A stretch of 64,000 nucleotides of DNA from Paeniglutamicibacter gangotriensis Lz1y. Its GTDB lineage: Bacteria > Actinomycetota > Actinomycetes > Actinomycetales > Micrococcaceae. Below the pieces are notes generated by a model. The model had not been told where the DNA came from, made no database searches, and saw nothing but the letters and a program-made list of their open reading frames with translations. How positions within the stretch are numbered: position 1 is the first letter of the stretch; each line of letters begins with the position of its first letter. A program made the position numbers and the translations under genes. This document shows positions 53,781 to 63,937 of this stretch, piece by piece. The DNA is taken from contig NZ_AOCK01000010.1 of the NCBI RefSeq assembly GCF_000348945.1, forward strand, positions 141,214 to 205,213. The letters run 5' to 3'.

Positions 53781-53936
53781 ATGGAACCAACGAAGAAAGC
53801 AGCGATCCTCGGGGCTATCTTGTTGGCCCTGGTCCTGCTGGTGATCGGTGCGGGCATCGTCATCGGTTCCACCGGCATGCTCAGCGGCGCCGCGGTGCCA
53901 GAAAGCTATGGCATGCAGCTTCCCTTGGGCGGTTAA
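53781..53936 (+). CDS. Small single-TM protein after argR
   Basis: A 51-codon frame with an AGGAGA site 6 nt before the ATG. The N-terminus EPTKKA is followed by one long transmembrane segment (about residues 8-33, ILGAILLALVLLVIGAGIV) and a short polar tail ending PLGG. It sits 32 nt after argR and before the hairpin that probably ends the arginine operon, so it is likely the last gene of that transcript. I recognise no family. Confidence 0.65.
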   Translation: MEPTKKAAILGAILLALVLLVIGAGIVIGSTGMLSGAAVPESYGMQLPLGG

Positions 53937-53958
53937 GCCCGCGCGACCCTTGTGATTC

Positions 53959-53998
53959 CAATGTCCTTGTGCAACCCTTTTGTTGCACAAGGACATTG
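53959..53998. terminator. Hairpin ending the argCJBDFR transcript
   Basis: A 17-bp perfect stem (53959-53975 with 53982-53998) with a CCTTTT loop and no U-tract, 22 nt after the small TM gene. It also overlaps the region where the next gene's promoter should be, so an operator role is possible. Confidence 0.7.
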
Positions 53999-54015
53999 CG
54001 TTTGAGGGGAAGCAC

Positions 54016-54456
54016 ATGGACACCGGCAAACAGGATGCCATCGAGGCAACCATCGACATTGATGCCACGGCAGAAGCCGTCTGGAAGCTGGTCAGCGAGC
54101 CGGGCTGGTTCATCAACGGCGGCGCCATCACCACGCACCGCATCGAAACGAACGGTGCCTTTTCCACTGTCCATGACGCCATTTACGGCACCTTTGAATT
54201 CGAGACTGTCACCCTTGACGCACCGCGCTACGCCGCGTTCCGCTCGCTGGGCGGGGACGAATGGGACGATCCGATTCCCAACACGCTGGTCGAGTTCTGG
54301 GTGGAAGACACGCACAGCGGAGCCATCAGGTTACGGGTCGCGGAAAGCGGTTTTGCCGCATTCTCCGAGGAAGACCATGCAAGGGTCATCAACACCAACA
54401 CCCAAGCATGGGATGCCGAGATGCTTGCGGCGCAGCGTCATTTGAGCGGTAAATGA
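54016..54456 (+). CDS. SRPBCC (AHSA1-like) domain protein
   Basis: A 146-aa START-like protein: an N-terminal strand AIEATIDIDATAEAVWKLVSEP, a central W-rich segment (GGDEWDDPIPNTLVEFWVED) and a C-terminal helix (QAWDAEMLAAQRHL). Such proteins bind small hydrophobic ligands, and ligand and role are unknown here. The GAGGGGAAG site favours the ATG at 54016. It is coupled to the ArsR-type gene by a 4-nt overlap, and ArsR-SRPBCC pairs are common regulatory modules. Confidence 0.85.
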   Translation: MDTGKQDAIEATIDIDATAEAVWKLVSEPGWFINGGAITTHRIETNGAFSTVHDAIYGTFEFETVTLDAPRYAAFRSLGGDEWDDPIPNTLVEFWVEDTHSGAIRLRVAESGFAAFSEEDHARVINTNTQAWDAEMLAAQRHLSGK

Positions 54457-54746
54457 ATGGGCCCACGGACGCCGTGCGGGAACAGCTGATTTTCGCGGCC
54501 CTTTCCGACACCACAAGGCGCCGCATGCTCAAGCTACTAGGTGAGAATGCTTCTAGTGCCTCACGGCTCAGCTCGCCGCTGGGGATCAGCCGGCAGGCGG
54601 TGGCCAAGCATCTCTTGATCCTGGTTGACGCGGGGCTGGCCCGACGTCGTCGTAACGGTCGTGAAATCGTCTTTGAGCTGGTCGCGCACGGACTGGATAC
54701 GGCAACGACCTACATCAAGAGCCTTGAACCGGTCATGGGGGATTGA
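54453..54746 (+). CDS. ArsR-family winged-helix regulator
   Basis: The 97-aa protein has an ArsR-type winged helix (SDTTRRRMLKLLGE, ISRQAVAKHLLILVDAGLARRRR). It lacks the CVC metal-binding motif, so it is probably not a metal sensor. Its start overlaps the SRPBCC stop (ATGA) and it probably controls that pair. Confidence 0.88.
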   Translation: MNGPTDAVREQLIFAALSDTTRRRMLKLLGENASSASRLSSPLGISRQAVAKHLLILVDAGLARRRRNGREIVFELVAHGLDTATTYIKSLEPVMGD

Positions 54747-54826
54747 TCGACTAAGGCAAAGAGGTCGATCGGCGGCATCGGGCTTTTGTCGCCCGGGTGC
54801 CTGAGCGTGCCGGGGGAGCGGCTGGC

Positions 54827-54857
54827 GTGCCCTGGGTGTTGAATATGCCCAGGGCAC
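54827..54857. terminator. Convergent terminator between ArsR and macro-domain genes
   Basis: A 10-bp stem GTGCCCTGGG/CCCAGGGCAC (54827-54836 with 54848-54857), loop 11 nt. Confidence 0.65.
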
Positions 54858-54897
54858 ACGATCACGAACCTGCTGCAGAATGACGCGGCGGTGCCGA

Positions 54898-55458
54898 TCA
54901 GGCCCCGTGGACCAACTGGCTCTCGGAACGCGGGGTGTCAAAGGCCTTGCGCAGTGCCGCCTCCACCTTGTCGTTGTAGGCGACCAGCACGACCCGGTGG
55001 ATCGAAGTCGAGTGCGAGTACATCTCAAACCACTCACTGATGGCGTGGGACGCAATGGAAGCCACATCTTCCGGATCCCAGCCGTAGGACCCCGCGCCTA
55101 TGGCGGGAAACGCAATGCTTGTGGCACCCAGCCGCGATGCCACATATAGAGAGTTCGTGAAGCACTTAGCCAGGGTCTTGGGATTGGTCTGCCCCACATG
55201 ACGATTAGGGCCCGGTGAGTGGATAACCCAGCGCGCGGGAAGATCTCCGGCTCCGGTGGCCAGCGCAAGTCCGGAAGCCAACCCATCGGGGTGGGTGGTG
55301 GCCCTCAATTTTCGGCATTCGGCCAGCAGCGCAGGGCCCGCTGCGGCGTGAATGGCATCGTCGACGCCGCCGCCGCCAAGCAGAGAAGGGTTTGCGGCAT
55401 TGACGATCGCATCAACCTTTTGTTCGGTGATGTTTCCACGAACGATGTCGATATGCAT
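54898..55458 (-). CDS. Macro domain protein, O-acetyl-ADP-ribose deacetylase type
   Basis: A 186-aa single macro domain: MHIDIVRGNITEQKVDAIVNAANPSL carries the ADP-ribose-binding Asp and Asn, GGGGVDDAIHAAAGP the glycine loop, and AIGAGSYGWDPEDVA the phosphate-binding loop. MacroD-type enzymes remove mono-ADP-ribose from proteins or O-acetyl-ADP-ribose. The ATG at 55458 has a GGAG site 8 nt upstream, and the in-frame extension to 55503 is unnecessary. It interrupts the expected argR-argH neighbourhood. Confidence 0.92.
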   Translation of the reverse strand: MHIDIVRGNITEQKVDAIVNAANPSLLGGGGVDDAIHAAAGPALLAECRKLRATTHPDGLASGLALATGAGDLPARWVIHSPGPNRHVGQTNPKTLAKCFTNSLYVASRLGATSIAFPAIGAGSYGWDPEDVASIASHAISEWFEMYSHSTSIHRVVLVAYNDKVEAALRKAFDTPRSESQLVHGA

Positions 55459-55758
55459 TTTTTTGGCTCCTGTCAGTGATCCAAAACACCTTGTAAACAC
55501 CACGATACGCGTCGGTCTTGACGTTGTGGAGGGTCGTGCAGGGGATTCTCGGACGTGACCAGCGGAAAGCGGGAAAGGGGGCCAAATTACGGGGCTCGGG
55601 GCCGGTGTGTGACAGGGGCTGGAGTCGTGATCCAGGAGTGCCGGGGAGCTGGATGGTTACGGTTTTGCACCGTTATTTGTGGGGTGCTGACAGGGCGTCC
55701 CCAGGGGGCGTAAAGTGCCCGCCGCGGTCTGGGGCGGGCCTCACGCTTGCAAGGTTGT

Positions 55759-56169
55759 CTAGAGGTATTCCTCGATCACTGCGGCAAGTTCGGGAAGCTC
55801 AAACATCTTGGCCACGGCGACGGCGTTCTGCGCACCCAGATGCGGGTCCGCACCCTTGGAAAGCAGCAGACGTGTCAGTGCTTCGTTCTGCCGGAACACC
55901 GCGCACGTCAGAGCGCCCTGGTCCTTGTCGTTGAGCCGGTTGATGTCCGCGCCCTGTTCCAGAAGTCCTGCGACAGTGTCGTTATGGCCGTTGTAGGCGG
56001 CGAGAATCAACAGGGTGTCGCCCTTGGGATCGGTGAGATCCGCGGGGATTCCCTGGTCGATCAGGAGCATCAGTTTCTCGGTGCTCCCTTCGCGGGCCAG
56101 ATCAAAAATGGAGTGCAGAAACGCAATCTCCTCGTCGTTTAGTGAGTTCGTTGCGTTCGAATCAGTCAT
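55759..56169 (-). CDS. Ankyrin repeat protein
   Basis: A 136-aa protein with about three ankyrin repeats (DPKGDTLLILAAYNGHNDTVAGLLEQGADI, given by its pattern G.T.L..AA..GH...V..LL..GAD, then NDKDQGALTCAVFRQNEALTRLL and NAVAVAKMFELPELAAVI). Such short proteins mediate protein-protein contacts, and the partner is unknown. TACGAT lies exactly 6 nt before the ATG, implying a leaderless mRNA. It is divergent from argH, and the argH ARG boxes lie about 50 nt beyond its start. Confidence 0.87.
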   Translation of the reverse strand: MTDSNATNSLNDEEIAFLHSIFDLAREGSTEKLMLLIDQGIPADLTDPKGDTLLILAAYNGHNDTVAGLLEQGADINRLNDKDQGALTCAVFRQNEALTRLLLSKGADPHLGAQNAVAVAKMFELPELAAVIEEYL

Positions 56170-56175
56170 ACCCAA

Positions 56176-56181
56176 ATCGTA
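56176..56181 (-). promoter_or_regulatory. -10 element of the ankyrin gene, probable leaderless start
   Basis: On the minus strand TACGAT is followed by TTGGGT and the ATG at 56169. Confidence 0.5.
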
Positions 56182-56220
56182 CCGGCTGGCACCCTTGTGG
56201 CAGGCGAGAGACACCGCTGG

Positions 56221-57779
<1,559 letters not shown>

Positions 57780-57796
57780 GGAAGACCTAACAACCT

Positions 57797-57837
57797 CGTG
57801 AAGGCGGGATCCACCATGGGTGGGTCCCGCCTTCACG
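57797..57837 (+). terminator. Terminator of argH
   Basis: A 13-bp stem CGTGAAGGCGGGA/TCCCGCCTTCACG (57797-57809 with 57825-57837), continued by an inner CCAC/GTGG stem. Confidence 0.8.
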
Positions 57838-57858
57838 ATTTCCGGGTGCCGGTGCAGA

Positions 57859-57864
57859 TAGGGT
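57859..57864 (+). promoter_or_regulatory. -10 element of the MDMPI-family gene, probable leaderless start
   Basis: TAGGGT is followed by seven bases and the ATG at 57872. Confidence 0.4.
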
Positions 57865-57871
57865 GAAGAGC

Positions 57872-58609
57872 ATGAGTGAGCTCACACAACAGGAACTGAC
57901 CCAACGGATCCTCACAGCACTGGAAACCCTTCGCGAAACCATGGCCACGGTGGATGCGGCAGCCGCCGCCGAACCCAGTGCGCTGCCCGGTTGGAACCGC
58001 GCCCACCTGCTGGCCCATATCGACGGATTCGCCCGGGCCGCGACGCGCCAGCTGGAAAACGCCGGTGCCCCAGAAACCTTTCCGATGTATGACGACGGGC
58101 CCGAGGGCCGCGACGCAGACATTCAGATGACGGCGCTGATGCATGCCGACGCGCTGGTGGGCCGGGCCACCGAGGCCGTGCAGGCCCTAGAATCCGGCAT
58201 CCGCACCACCGGCCCCGAGCACTGGGCCCTCAACACCGGGTTCCGCGGCTCGGGCAGCCTCGAAGACCTCTTCTACGCCATCTGGCGCGAATCTGTCATC
58301 CACACCTCCGACTTCGCCTCGGGAGGATCTGTTGCCAACTGGGAACCGGAATTCTGTGCCCACCTCTTTGTCGAGCTCGCCGCTAGGGTGCCCGAGTCCC
58401 GGCGCTACATCCTTCAGCCGCATGGAGCCCAGCGCATTACCCTGGGCCACGGGGAAGAAACCACGGTGCTCAGCGGCACCGCCTTCGACCTGGCTGCTTG
58501 GCTGGCCGGACGCGAGCCCCTGGGCCCGGTACAAGCGACGGCTGACGCCGATGGCACCGCACTGCCCGAGCTTGGCCCCTGGCCCTCCGGTGTGAAGAAC
58601 GGAAAATAG
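57872..58609 (+). CDS. Maleylpyruvate isomerase family mycothiol-dependent protein
   Basis: The 245-aa protein has the DinB-like four-helix N-terminal domain of the MDMPI family: [23 protein letters not shown] supplies the first metal-ligand His, and [14 protein letters not shown] the later one. A C-terminal domain with [22 protein letters not shown] follows. Members use mycothiol as a cofactor in isomerase or transferase reactions. The substrate here is unknown. The ATG at 57872 is preferred over a GTG at 57863 because of the -10 spacing. Confidence 0.88.
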   Translation: MSELTQQELTQRILTALETLRETMATVDAAAAAEPSALPGWNRAHLLAHIDGFARAATRQLENAGAPETFPMYDDGPEGRDADIQMTALMHADALVGRATEAVQALESGIRTTGPEHWALNTGFRGSGSLEDLFYAIWRESVIHTSDFASGGSVANWEPEFCAHLFVELAARVPESRRYILQPHGAQRITLGHGEETTVLSGTAFDLAAWLAGREPLGPVQATADADGTALPELGPWPSGVKNGK

Positions 58610-58641
58610 TTCCGAGCAGCCAAACCCAGGAAGGTGGCAGC

Positions 58642-59295
58642 ATGACCGATTCGAACCATGAGGGGCTGCTGTCCCTGCGCTCGGTGGATCTCGCCGCGCA
58701 TCTACTCGGGGCGCGGGTCTCCAGCCACATTGACGGGCAGCTGGTGATTGTCCGGGTGACAGAGGTCGAGGCCTACGACGGATCATCGGATCCCGGATCC
58801 CACGCCTATCGTGGACGGACCGCACGAAACTCCGGACTCTTCGGTGCCCCCGGCACCGCCTACGTGTACTTCACCTACGGCATGCACTTTTGCCTGAATG
58901 TGGTGTGTGGCGCCGACGGTGCAGCATCGGCGGTACTGCTGCGGGCCGGGGAAGTCATCTCCGGTCGCGAAGCGGTCTTGGAACGGCGCGGACACCCACG
59001 TACTGCGGAATCCAAGCTGCTCAGCGGGCCGGCACGTCTGGCCCAGGGGCTCGGACTCACGCTGGCCAACAACCTCTCCACCTTCCGCGAGGGCACTGCG
59101 CAACCGCCGGGACCATCACTGGGGTTGGAGGGTCTAGCCGAGGATCCGTTGGACCACCAACGCGGACCGCGCACCGGGGTTTCCGGTCGAGGTGGCAGCG
59201 ATGAATTCCCGTGGAGGTTCTGGCTTCCGGGCGAACCCAGCGTCTCCACCTACCGCAAAGCGGCACTGCGCAAGCCACGGGTCCGAACAGACTAG
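58642..59295 (+). CDS. DNA-3-methyladenine glycosylase (AAG/Mpg type)
   Basis: A 217-aa base-excision enzyme that removes alkylated purines. The catalytic Glu lies in VTEVEAYDGSSDPGSHAYRG, and NSGLFGAPGTAYVYFTYGMH supplies the DNA-intercalating Tyr region. FCLNVVC and LLSGPARLAQGLGL follow. The family's usual DPASHA appears as DPGSHA. A GGAAGGTGG site precedes the ATG. The gene is intact, in contrast to the broken alkylation-repair gene at 32.8-34.0 kb. Confidence 0.94.
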   Translation: MTDSNHEGLLSLRSVDLAAHLLGARVSSHIDGQLVIVRVTEVEAYDGSSDPGSHAYRGRTARNSGLFGAPGTAYVYFTYGMHFCLNVVCGADGAASAVLLRAGEVISGREAVLERRGHPRTAESKLLSGPARLAQGLGLTLANNLSTFREGTAQPPGPSLGLEGLAEDPLDHQRGPRTGVSGRGGSDEFPWRFWLPGEPSVSTYRKAALRKPRVRTD

Positions 59296-59298
59296 ACT
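59293..59298 (+). promoter_or_regulatory. -10 element of apt, probable leaderless start
   Basis: TAGACT, overlapping the end of the glycosylase gene, lies exactly 6 nt before the GTG at 59305. Confidence 0.55.
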
Positions 59299-59304
59299 TG
59301 TGGG

Positions 59305-59841
59305 GTGATTCCAGCACCTGAAAGCATTAGCGACCTCCTTGACCGACTGAGCGCAATCGTCCCCGATTACCCCGTGGAAGGCGTTTCCTTCAAGGACCTG
59401 ACCCCGGTGTTTGCCGATCCGCTCGGCTTGCGCCGCATCGTGGACGAGGTCATCGAACCCTTCGCCGGTCAATTCGATGTTGTTGCCGGGCTCGAAGCCC
59501 GCGGCTTTGTGCTGGCGGCCGCCGCGGCCTACGCATCGGGCACCGGCATGATCACGGTGCGCAAGGCGGGAAAGCTTCCGCGCCCGGTGCACCGCGACGA
59601 ATACAGCCTCGAATACGGCACCGGCACCCTGGAACTGCACCGCGACGACATCACCCCGGGCACCCGGGTGCTGGTCTTAGATGACGTGCTGGCCACCGGG
59701 GGCACGGTCGGATCCTCGGTCCGGTTGCTGGCCATGGCAGGTGCCGACGTCATCGGCGTCGGCGTGGTCTTGGAACTCGAGGCACTGGCGGGCCGCAAGC
59801 AGCTAGCCGGCCTCAACGTCCATTCGCTCCAGCTCGTCTAA
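59305..59841 (+). CDS. apt: Adenine phosphoribosyltransferase
   Basis: Apt salvages adenine to AMP with PRPP. The PRPP-binding loop is VLVLDDVLATGGT (about residues 119-131), preceded by GVSFKDLTPVFADP and AGLEARGFVLAAA, both typical. The 178-aa length is normal. The GTG start at 59305 is only 9 nt after the glycosylase stop but has its own -10. Confidence 0.96.
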   Translation: MIPAPESISDLLDRLSAIVPDYPVEGVSFKDLTPVFADPLGLRRIVDEVIEPFAGQFDVVAGLEARGFVLAAAAAYASGTGMITVRKAGKLPRPVHRDEYSLEYGTGTLELHRDDITPGTRVLVLDDVLATGGTVGSSVRLLAMAGADVIGVGVVLELEALAGRKQLAGLNVHSLQLV

Positions 59842-59895
59842 CCCTTCCCACCAGCCGCGCAACCGGCACGGTCAATCTTCTCCTGCCGCAGCGCG

Positions 59896-59901
59896 TAAAC
59901 T
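59896..59901 (+). promoter_or_regulatory. -10 element of the HelD-like gene
   Basis: TAAACT lies 38 nt before the ATG at 59940, giving a leader of about 32 nt with a GGAG binding site. Confidence 0.4.
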
Positions 59902-59939
59902 GGTCTGTCCACGTTTTCGTCCCAGCATCGGAGCGCGCA

Positions 59940-62234
59940 ATGCCAGAGTCCACGACCGTTCAACCGGAGCTCGAAGCCGAACGCAACTACGTTACGACGC
60001 TTTATGCTCGGCTTGATGAATTGCGCGCCGAAAAGGTCGAGCAATTGACCCGAACCCGGCGCACCGGTCCCCAGGGCTCCATCCAGAACGTGTCCGAACG
60101 CGACTCCTTCGCCGCACTCTACGAGGACCGTCTGGCCCAGCTCAACGCCGTGGAAGACAAACTGGTCTTCGGGCGGTTGGACCTGGACGACGACGTTAAC
60201 CGTGACGGCGAAGAAGCCGGCGCCCCGCGCTACATTGGGCGCATTGGCATGACCGATGACGAATTGCGACGTCTCATGGTGGACTGGCGTGCCCCGGAGG
60301 CCGCTGCCTTCTACCAGGCCACCGCCTTGCACCGGCAGGGCGTGCGCCGGCGCCGGCACCTGATGCTGCGTGGTCGCACGGTGCTGGGCCTCGATGATGA
60401 GGTCCTGGACACCGATCTTTTTTCCGAGAACGATACCGAGCACCTGCAGGGCGAAGGCGCGTTGATGGCGGCCCTGACGCAGAAGCGCACCGGGCGCATG
60501 GGCGACATCGTGGGCACCATCCAATCCGAGCAGGATGCAATCATCCGCTCCCCGCTGGCTGGGGTACTGGTGGTCCAGGGTGGACCTGGCACCGGCAAGA
60601 CCGCCGTGGCACTGCACCGTGCCGCCTTCCTGCTTTATGAACACCGCGAACGCCTTAACAGCGCCGGGGTGCTGCTGGTCGGCCCCTCGAACTCCTTCAT
60701 GCGCTACATCGAACGCGTCCTACCGTCCCTGGGCGAGACCGGCGTGGTGATGGCCTCGGTGGGCGAGCTCTATCCCGGAATCATCGCGGTACCCGAGCAG
60801 AACCGTGAGAGTGCACGCATCAAGGGCAAGGCCTTCATGGCCAAGGTCATGGCCAAGGCCGTGTCCAACCGCCAACGGCTATTGGCCGAGGACCGCCGCG
60901 TCGTGGTCGAAGGAACCCGTCTGGTGCTGACCCGCGGTGCGGTGCGTCATGCCCGCGAGAAAGCCCGGGCCTCCCGCAAGCCGCATAACGAGGCCCGCGA
61001 GGTGTTCACCAAGACTCTGGTGCGCGAGCTGGCCGAACAGCTGCAACAGGTGCTCGAGGACTCCGCGGGCAACGGCAATGCCGTTGACCGCAGCTACCTC
61101 GTCCAAGAGGTGCGCGAGTCCCGCGATGTGCGGATCGCCTTGAACCTCTGCTGGATGCCGATGACCCCGCAGTCGCTGTTGGAAGAGCTCTATGCCAAAG
61201 AGCACCTGCTCGCTGCCGCCGCACCGCAGCTGAATTCCCGCGAGCTGGCTGCCCTGCACCGGTCCCCGGGTTCGCCCTGGACCGAGTCCGATGTTCCGCT
61301 GCTCGACGAAGCAGCCGAGCTGCTGGGCGACTTCAAGGCAGTTGGCAACAAGGACGGCGGTGCCGAGGCGCAGCTGAAACGAGACCTCGAAAACGCCGAG
61401 GCGACCCTGCAAAACGTCGAAGAAATGCTGTTCAACGCCGGCATCGACGGTCTGGTCGAGGCCGAGGACCTGGCCGCCATGAACCAGGAGACCGCCGCGC
61501 GGCAAACCGCCGCCGAGCGCGCGGTGGCCGACAGGAACTGGGCCTACGGGCATGTGGTGGTCGACGAGGCCCAGGAACTGTCCCCGATGCAGTGGCGCCT
61601 GTTGATGCGCCGTTGCCCGTTGAAGTCCTTCACCGTGGTCGGCGACATCGCCCAGACCTCGTCGGCCTCCGGGGCGAGTAGCTGGGCGCAGGCCATGAAA
61701 CCGTTTGTGGCCGAGCGCTTCACCTTGGAGGAGTTGACGGTCAACTACCGCACCCCGATGCAGATTGCCGAAGCTGCGACCCGTGTCGCGCACGCCGCCG
61801 GATTGACGATTTCCACGCCGAAGGCCGTGCGCGAGGGCCAATGGCCGCCGCTGGTGGACCGGTTGGCACCGGGGGAGCTGCTGTCCAAGCTGCACGAGGT
61901 GATGCCCGGGGAAGTGGCCATCGCCGATGGCGGTCTGTTGGCCGTCATCGTCCCGGAGTCGCGCCTGACCCAGGTGCGCGCTGCGGTCCAAGGGCAGTTC
62001 GGTCGACGCGTGGGTAGCGGCTCCGGGGGACTGAGCCAAGACATCGTGGTGCTCGGAGCCCGCGAGGCCAAGGGCCTGGAATTCGACGTGGTCGTGGTCA
62101 TCGAGCCCCAGGAAATGATCGACGAAGTCGAGGGAAGCGTCGGTGACCTCTACGTGGCGATGACTCGCACCACGCAGCGGCTGCGCATCATGGCTGAGGG
62201 CGAAATTCCGGCAGGCATCGACACGGAAGAGTAA
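59940..62234 (+). CDS. HelD/HelR-like RNA polymerase-recycling ATPase (UvrD-like)
   Basis: A 764-aa SF1 ATPase of the HelD class. An N-terminal antiparallel coiled coil (about residues 8-75) is followed by the HelD-specific blocks RYIGRIGMTD, VDWRAPEAAAFYQATA and GVRRRRHLMLRG. Walker A is QGGPGTGKTAVALHR (213-227). The UvrD-like C-terminal motifs include VVDEAQELSPMQW, GDIAQTSS and AREAKGLEFDVVVV. HelD proteins remove RNA polymerase from DNA, and the actinobacterial HelR branch can also displace rifamycins. A role in rifamycin tolerance is therefore possible but unproven. It lies between apt and tyrS. Confidence 0.9.
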   Translation: MPESTTVQPELEAERNYVTTLYARLDELRAEKVEQLTRTRRTGPQGSIQNVSERDSFAALYEDRLAQLNAVEDKLVFGRLDLDDDVNRDGEEAGAPRYIGRIGMTDDELRRLMVDWRAPEAAAFYQATALHRQGVRRRRHLMLRGRTVLGLDDEVLDTDLFSENDTEHLQGEGALMAALTQKRTGRMGDIVGTIQSEQDAIIRSPLAGVLVVQGGPGTGKTAVALHRAAFLLYEHRERLNSAGVLLVGPSNSFMRYIERVLPSLGETGVVMASVGELYPGIIAVPEQNRESARIKGKAFMAKVMAKAVSNRQRLLAEDRRVVVEGTRLVLTRGAVRHAREKARASRKPHNEAREVFTKTLVRELAEQLQQVLEDSAGNGNAVDRSYLVQEVRESRDVRIALNLCWMPMTPQSLLEELYAKEHLLAAAAPQLNSRELAALHRSPGSPWTESDVPLLDEAAELLGDFKAVGNKDGGAEAQLKRDLENAEATLQNVEEMLFNAGIDGLVEAEDLAAMNQETAARQTAAERAVADRNWAYGHVVVDEAQELSPMQWRLLMRRCPLKSFTVVGDIAQTSSASGASSWAQAMKPFVAERFTLEELTVNYRTPMQIAEAATRVAHAAGLTISTPKAVREGQWPPLVDRLAPGELLSKLHEVMPGEVAIADGGLLAVIVPESRLTQVRAAVQGQFGRRVGSGSGGLSQDIVVLGAREAKGLEFDVVVVIEPQEMIDEVEGSVGDLYVAMTRTTQRLRIMAEGEIPAGIDTEE

Positions 62235-62251
62235 TTCCGGGCGGAGACTGC

Positions 62252-62257
62252 TAATTT
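62252..62257 (+). promoter_or_regulatory. -10 element of tyrS, probable leaderless start
   Basis: TAATTT is followed by exactly six bases and the GTG at 62264. Confidence 0.5.
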
Positions 62258-62263
62258 AGTAGG

Positions 62264-63580
62264 GTGTCTGAAATTGAGCAGAATCCCGCGCTGTCGGGAC
62301 AAAGTAATGATCCGTCCTTTGAAAACGTCTGGCAGGAACTGAAGTGGCGTGGCCTGGTCCACGTGTCCACCGATGAAGCCGAGCTGGAAAAAGTTCTCTC
62401 CGAGCAGTCCATTACCTATTACTGCGGTTTCGACCCCACCGCCCCGTCGTTGCACCTGGGCAACCTGGTGCAGCTGCTGAACATGCGGCGTTTGCAGCTG
62501 GCCGGCCACAAGCCGCTGGGCTTGGTGGGCGGTTCCACCGGTTTGATCGGTGACCCGCGCCAGACCGCCGAACGCATCTTGAACACCAAGGAGACGGTGG
62601 CCGAGTGGGTTGGCAAGCTTCAGGCCCAGGTGTCCCGATTCCTGTCCTTCGAGGGCGAGAACGCCGCACGGATGGTCAACAACCTTGACTGGACCGCCAA
62701 CCTGAGCGCCATCGACTTCCTGCGCGAGGTCGGCAAGTACTTCCGCGTGGGCACCATGATCAAGAAGGAAACTGTCGCCGCGCGACTGAACTCGGACGAG
62801 GGCATCAGCTACACAGAGTTCAGCTACCAGGTATTGCAGGGCTACGACTACCTGCAGCTGCACAAGCTGTACGGCTGTACGCTGCAGACCGGTGGCTCGG
62901 ACCAGTGGGGCAACCTCACCAGTGGCACCGATTTGATCCGAAAGGTCGAGGGCAAGAGCGCTTACGCCTACGGCACCCCGTTGATCACCAACTCGGACGG
63001 AACCAAGTTCGGCAAGTCCGAGGGCAATGCAATCTGGCTGGATGCGGAGATGTGCAGCCCGTACACTTTCTACCAGTTCTGGCTGAACACCGCCGATGCC
63101 GATGTTGCTGCCCGTTTGAAGATCTTCACGTTCCTCTCTCGCGAGGAAATCGAAAAGCTCGAACAAGAAACGGCCGATCGTCCCTTTGCCCGCAAGGGCC
63201 AGAAGGAACTGGCGTACCTCGTGACCTCCCTGGTGCACGGGGTGGACGCAACCGAAAAGGTCATTGCCGCATCGGCAGCCCTTTTTGGACAGGGCGAACT
63301 CTCCGACCTGGACGAAGCGACGCTTCGTGCTGCGACCGAAGAGCTGCACAGCACCAAGGTAGATGGACTGGACCTGGATATCGTCTCGGTACTTGTTGCC
63401 TCGGGGTTGTCCAAGTCGAAGTCCGAGGCCCGCCGTACCGTCGGTGAAGGTGGCGCCTACATCAACAACGTGAAGTACTCGGACCTTGATGCAGTAGTTA
63501 GCCGCGATGATCTGCTGCATGGTCGTTACCTTCTTGTACGGCGCGGGAAGAAGAACTTGGCGGTAGTCGAAGTCGCTTAA
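62264..63580 (+). CDS. tyrS: Tyrosyl-tRNA synthetase
   Basis: A class I synthetase that charges tRNA-Tyr. The HIGH signature appears as LHLGN in GFDPTAPSLHLGNL and the KMSKS loop as KFGKS in GTKFGKSEGN. A Tyr-recognition segment YTEFSYQVLQGYDY and GGSDQWGN are present. The C-terminal S4 RNA-binding domain (SKSEARRTVGEGGAYINN) completes a 438-aa protein. The GTG start follows a -10 by 6 nt. Confidence 0.97.
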   Translation: MSEIEQNPALSGQSNDPSFENVWQELKWRGLVHVSTDEAELEKVLSEQSITYYCGFDPTAPSLHLGNLVQLLNMRRLQLAGHKPLGLVGGSTGLIGDPRQTAERILNTKETVAEWVGKLQAQVSRFLSFEGENAARMVNNLDWTANLSAIDFLREVGKYFRVGTMIKKETVAARLNSDEGISYTEFSYQVLQGYDYLQLHKLYGCTLQTGGSDQWGNLTSGTDLIRKVEGKSAYAYGTPLITNSDGTKFGKSEGNAIWLDAEMCSPYTFYQFWLNTADADVAARLKIFTFLSREEIEKLEQETADRPFARKGQKELAYLVTSLVHGVDATEKVIAASAALFGQGELSDLDEATLRAATEELHSTKVDGLDLDIVSVLVASGLSKSKSEARRTVGEGGAYINNVKYSDLDAVVSRDDLLHGRYLLVRRGKKNLAVVEVA

Positions 63581-63616
63581 CTGGCGGGATCGATCCGGTA
63601 TTTATTTGTAGAAAAT

Positions 63617-63667
63617 AAACCGGGGTGGGGGAGTGCTGTGAATCACGGCAAGGCCCCCGCCCCGGTT
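63617..63667 (+). terminator. Terminator of tyrS
   Basis: A stem of about 15 bp with one T-G pair (63617-63631 with 63653-63667), ending in TTTT and located 36 nt after the tyrS stop. Confidence 0.8.
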
Positions 63668-63749
63668 TTCTGCATTTAGGGCCCAGGTATCCTTGGGATC
63701 CGCTTGAATTCGGGCAATGAAGACCTGTTTCCTGTAGAAACCTACGATT

Positions 63750-63778
63750 TGCCGTGCCCGTAAAAGGTGTGTATTGTT
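63750..63778 (+). promoter_or_regulatory. Upstream sigma70-type promoter of a tandem pair
   Basis: TTGCCG (63750-63755) and TATTGT (63773-63778) with a 17-bp spacer. No gene starts within 220 nt downstream. Confidence 0.5.
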
Positions 63779-63908
63779 TTCTAAGTCGCCGCGGCCAAGG
63801 CAAGCGAAAAGCTTCCAGCCGCGAACGATATAATCATTCTTCTAACCACGATTAATCGCAGTTAGAAAAACATTTGTTTATCGCAAATCGAATCAGCGAA
63901 AAGCCGAT

Positions 63909-63937
63909 TTGACATCGCGAAGAACATGTATTAGATT
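63909..63937 (+). promoter_or_regulatory. Strong sigma70-type promoter, probably of an rRNA operon
   Basis: A consensus -35 TTGACA (63909-63914) and TAGATT (63932-63937) with a 17-bp spacer are preceded by an AT-rich tract (about 63826-63895) that could act as an UP element. A second, weaker promoter lies 159 nt upstream. Tandem near-consensus promoters without a following reading frame in the last 60 nt suggest a stable-RNA operon starting beyond the window edge. Confidence 0.7.

Noticed and set aside
63829..63834. TATAAT as a third promoter between the tandem pair.
   Set aside because: The region 16-18 nt upstream has no acceptable -35 (GAAAAG), so it is more likely part of the AT-rich upstream tract.
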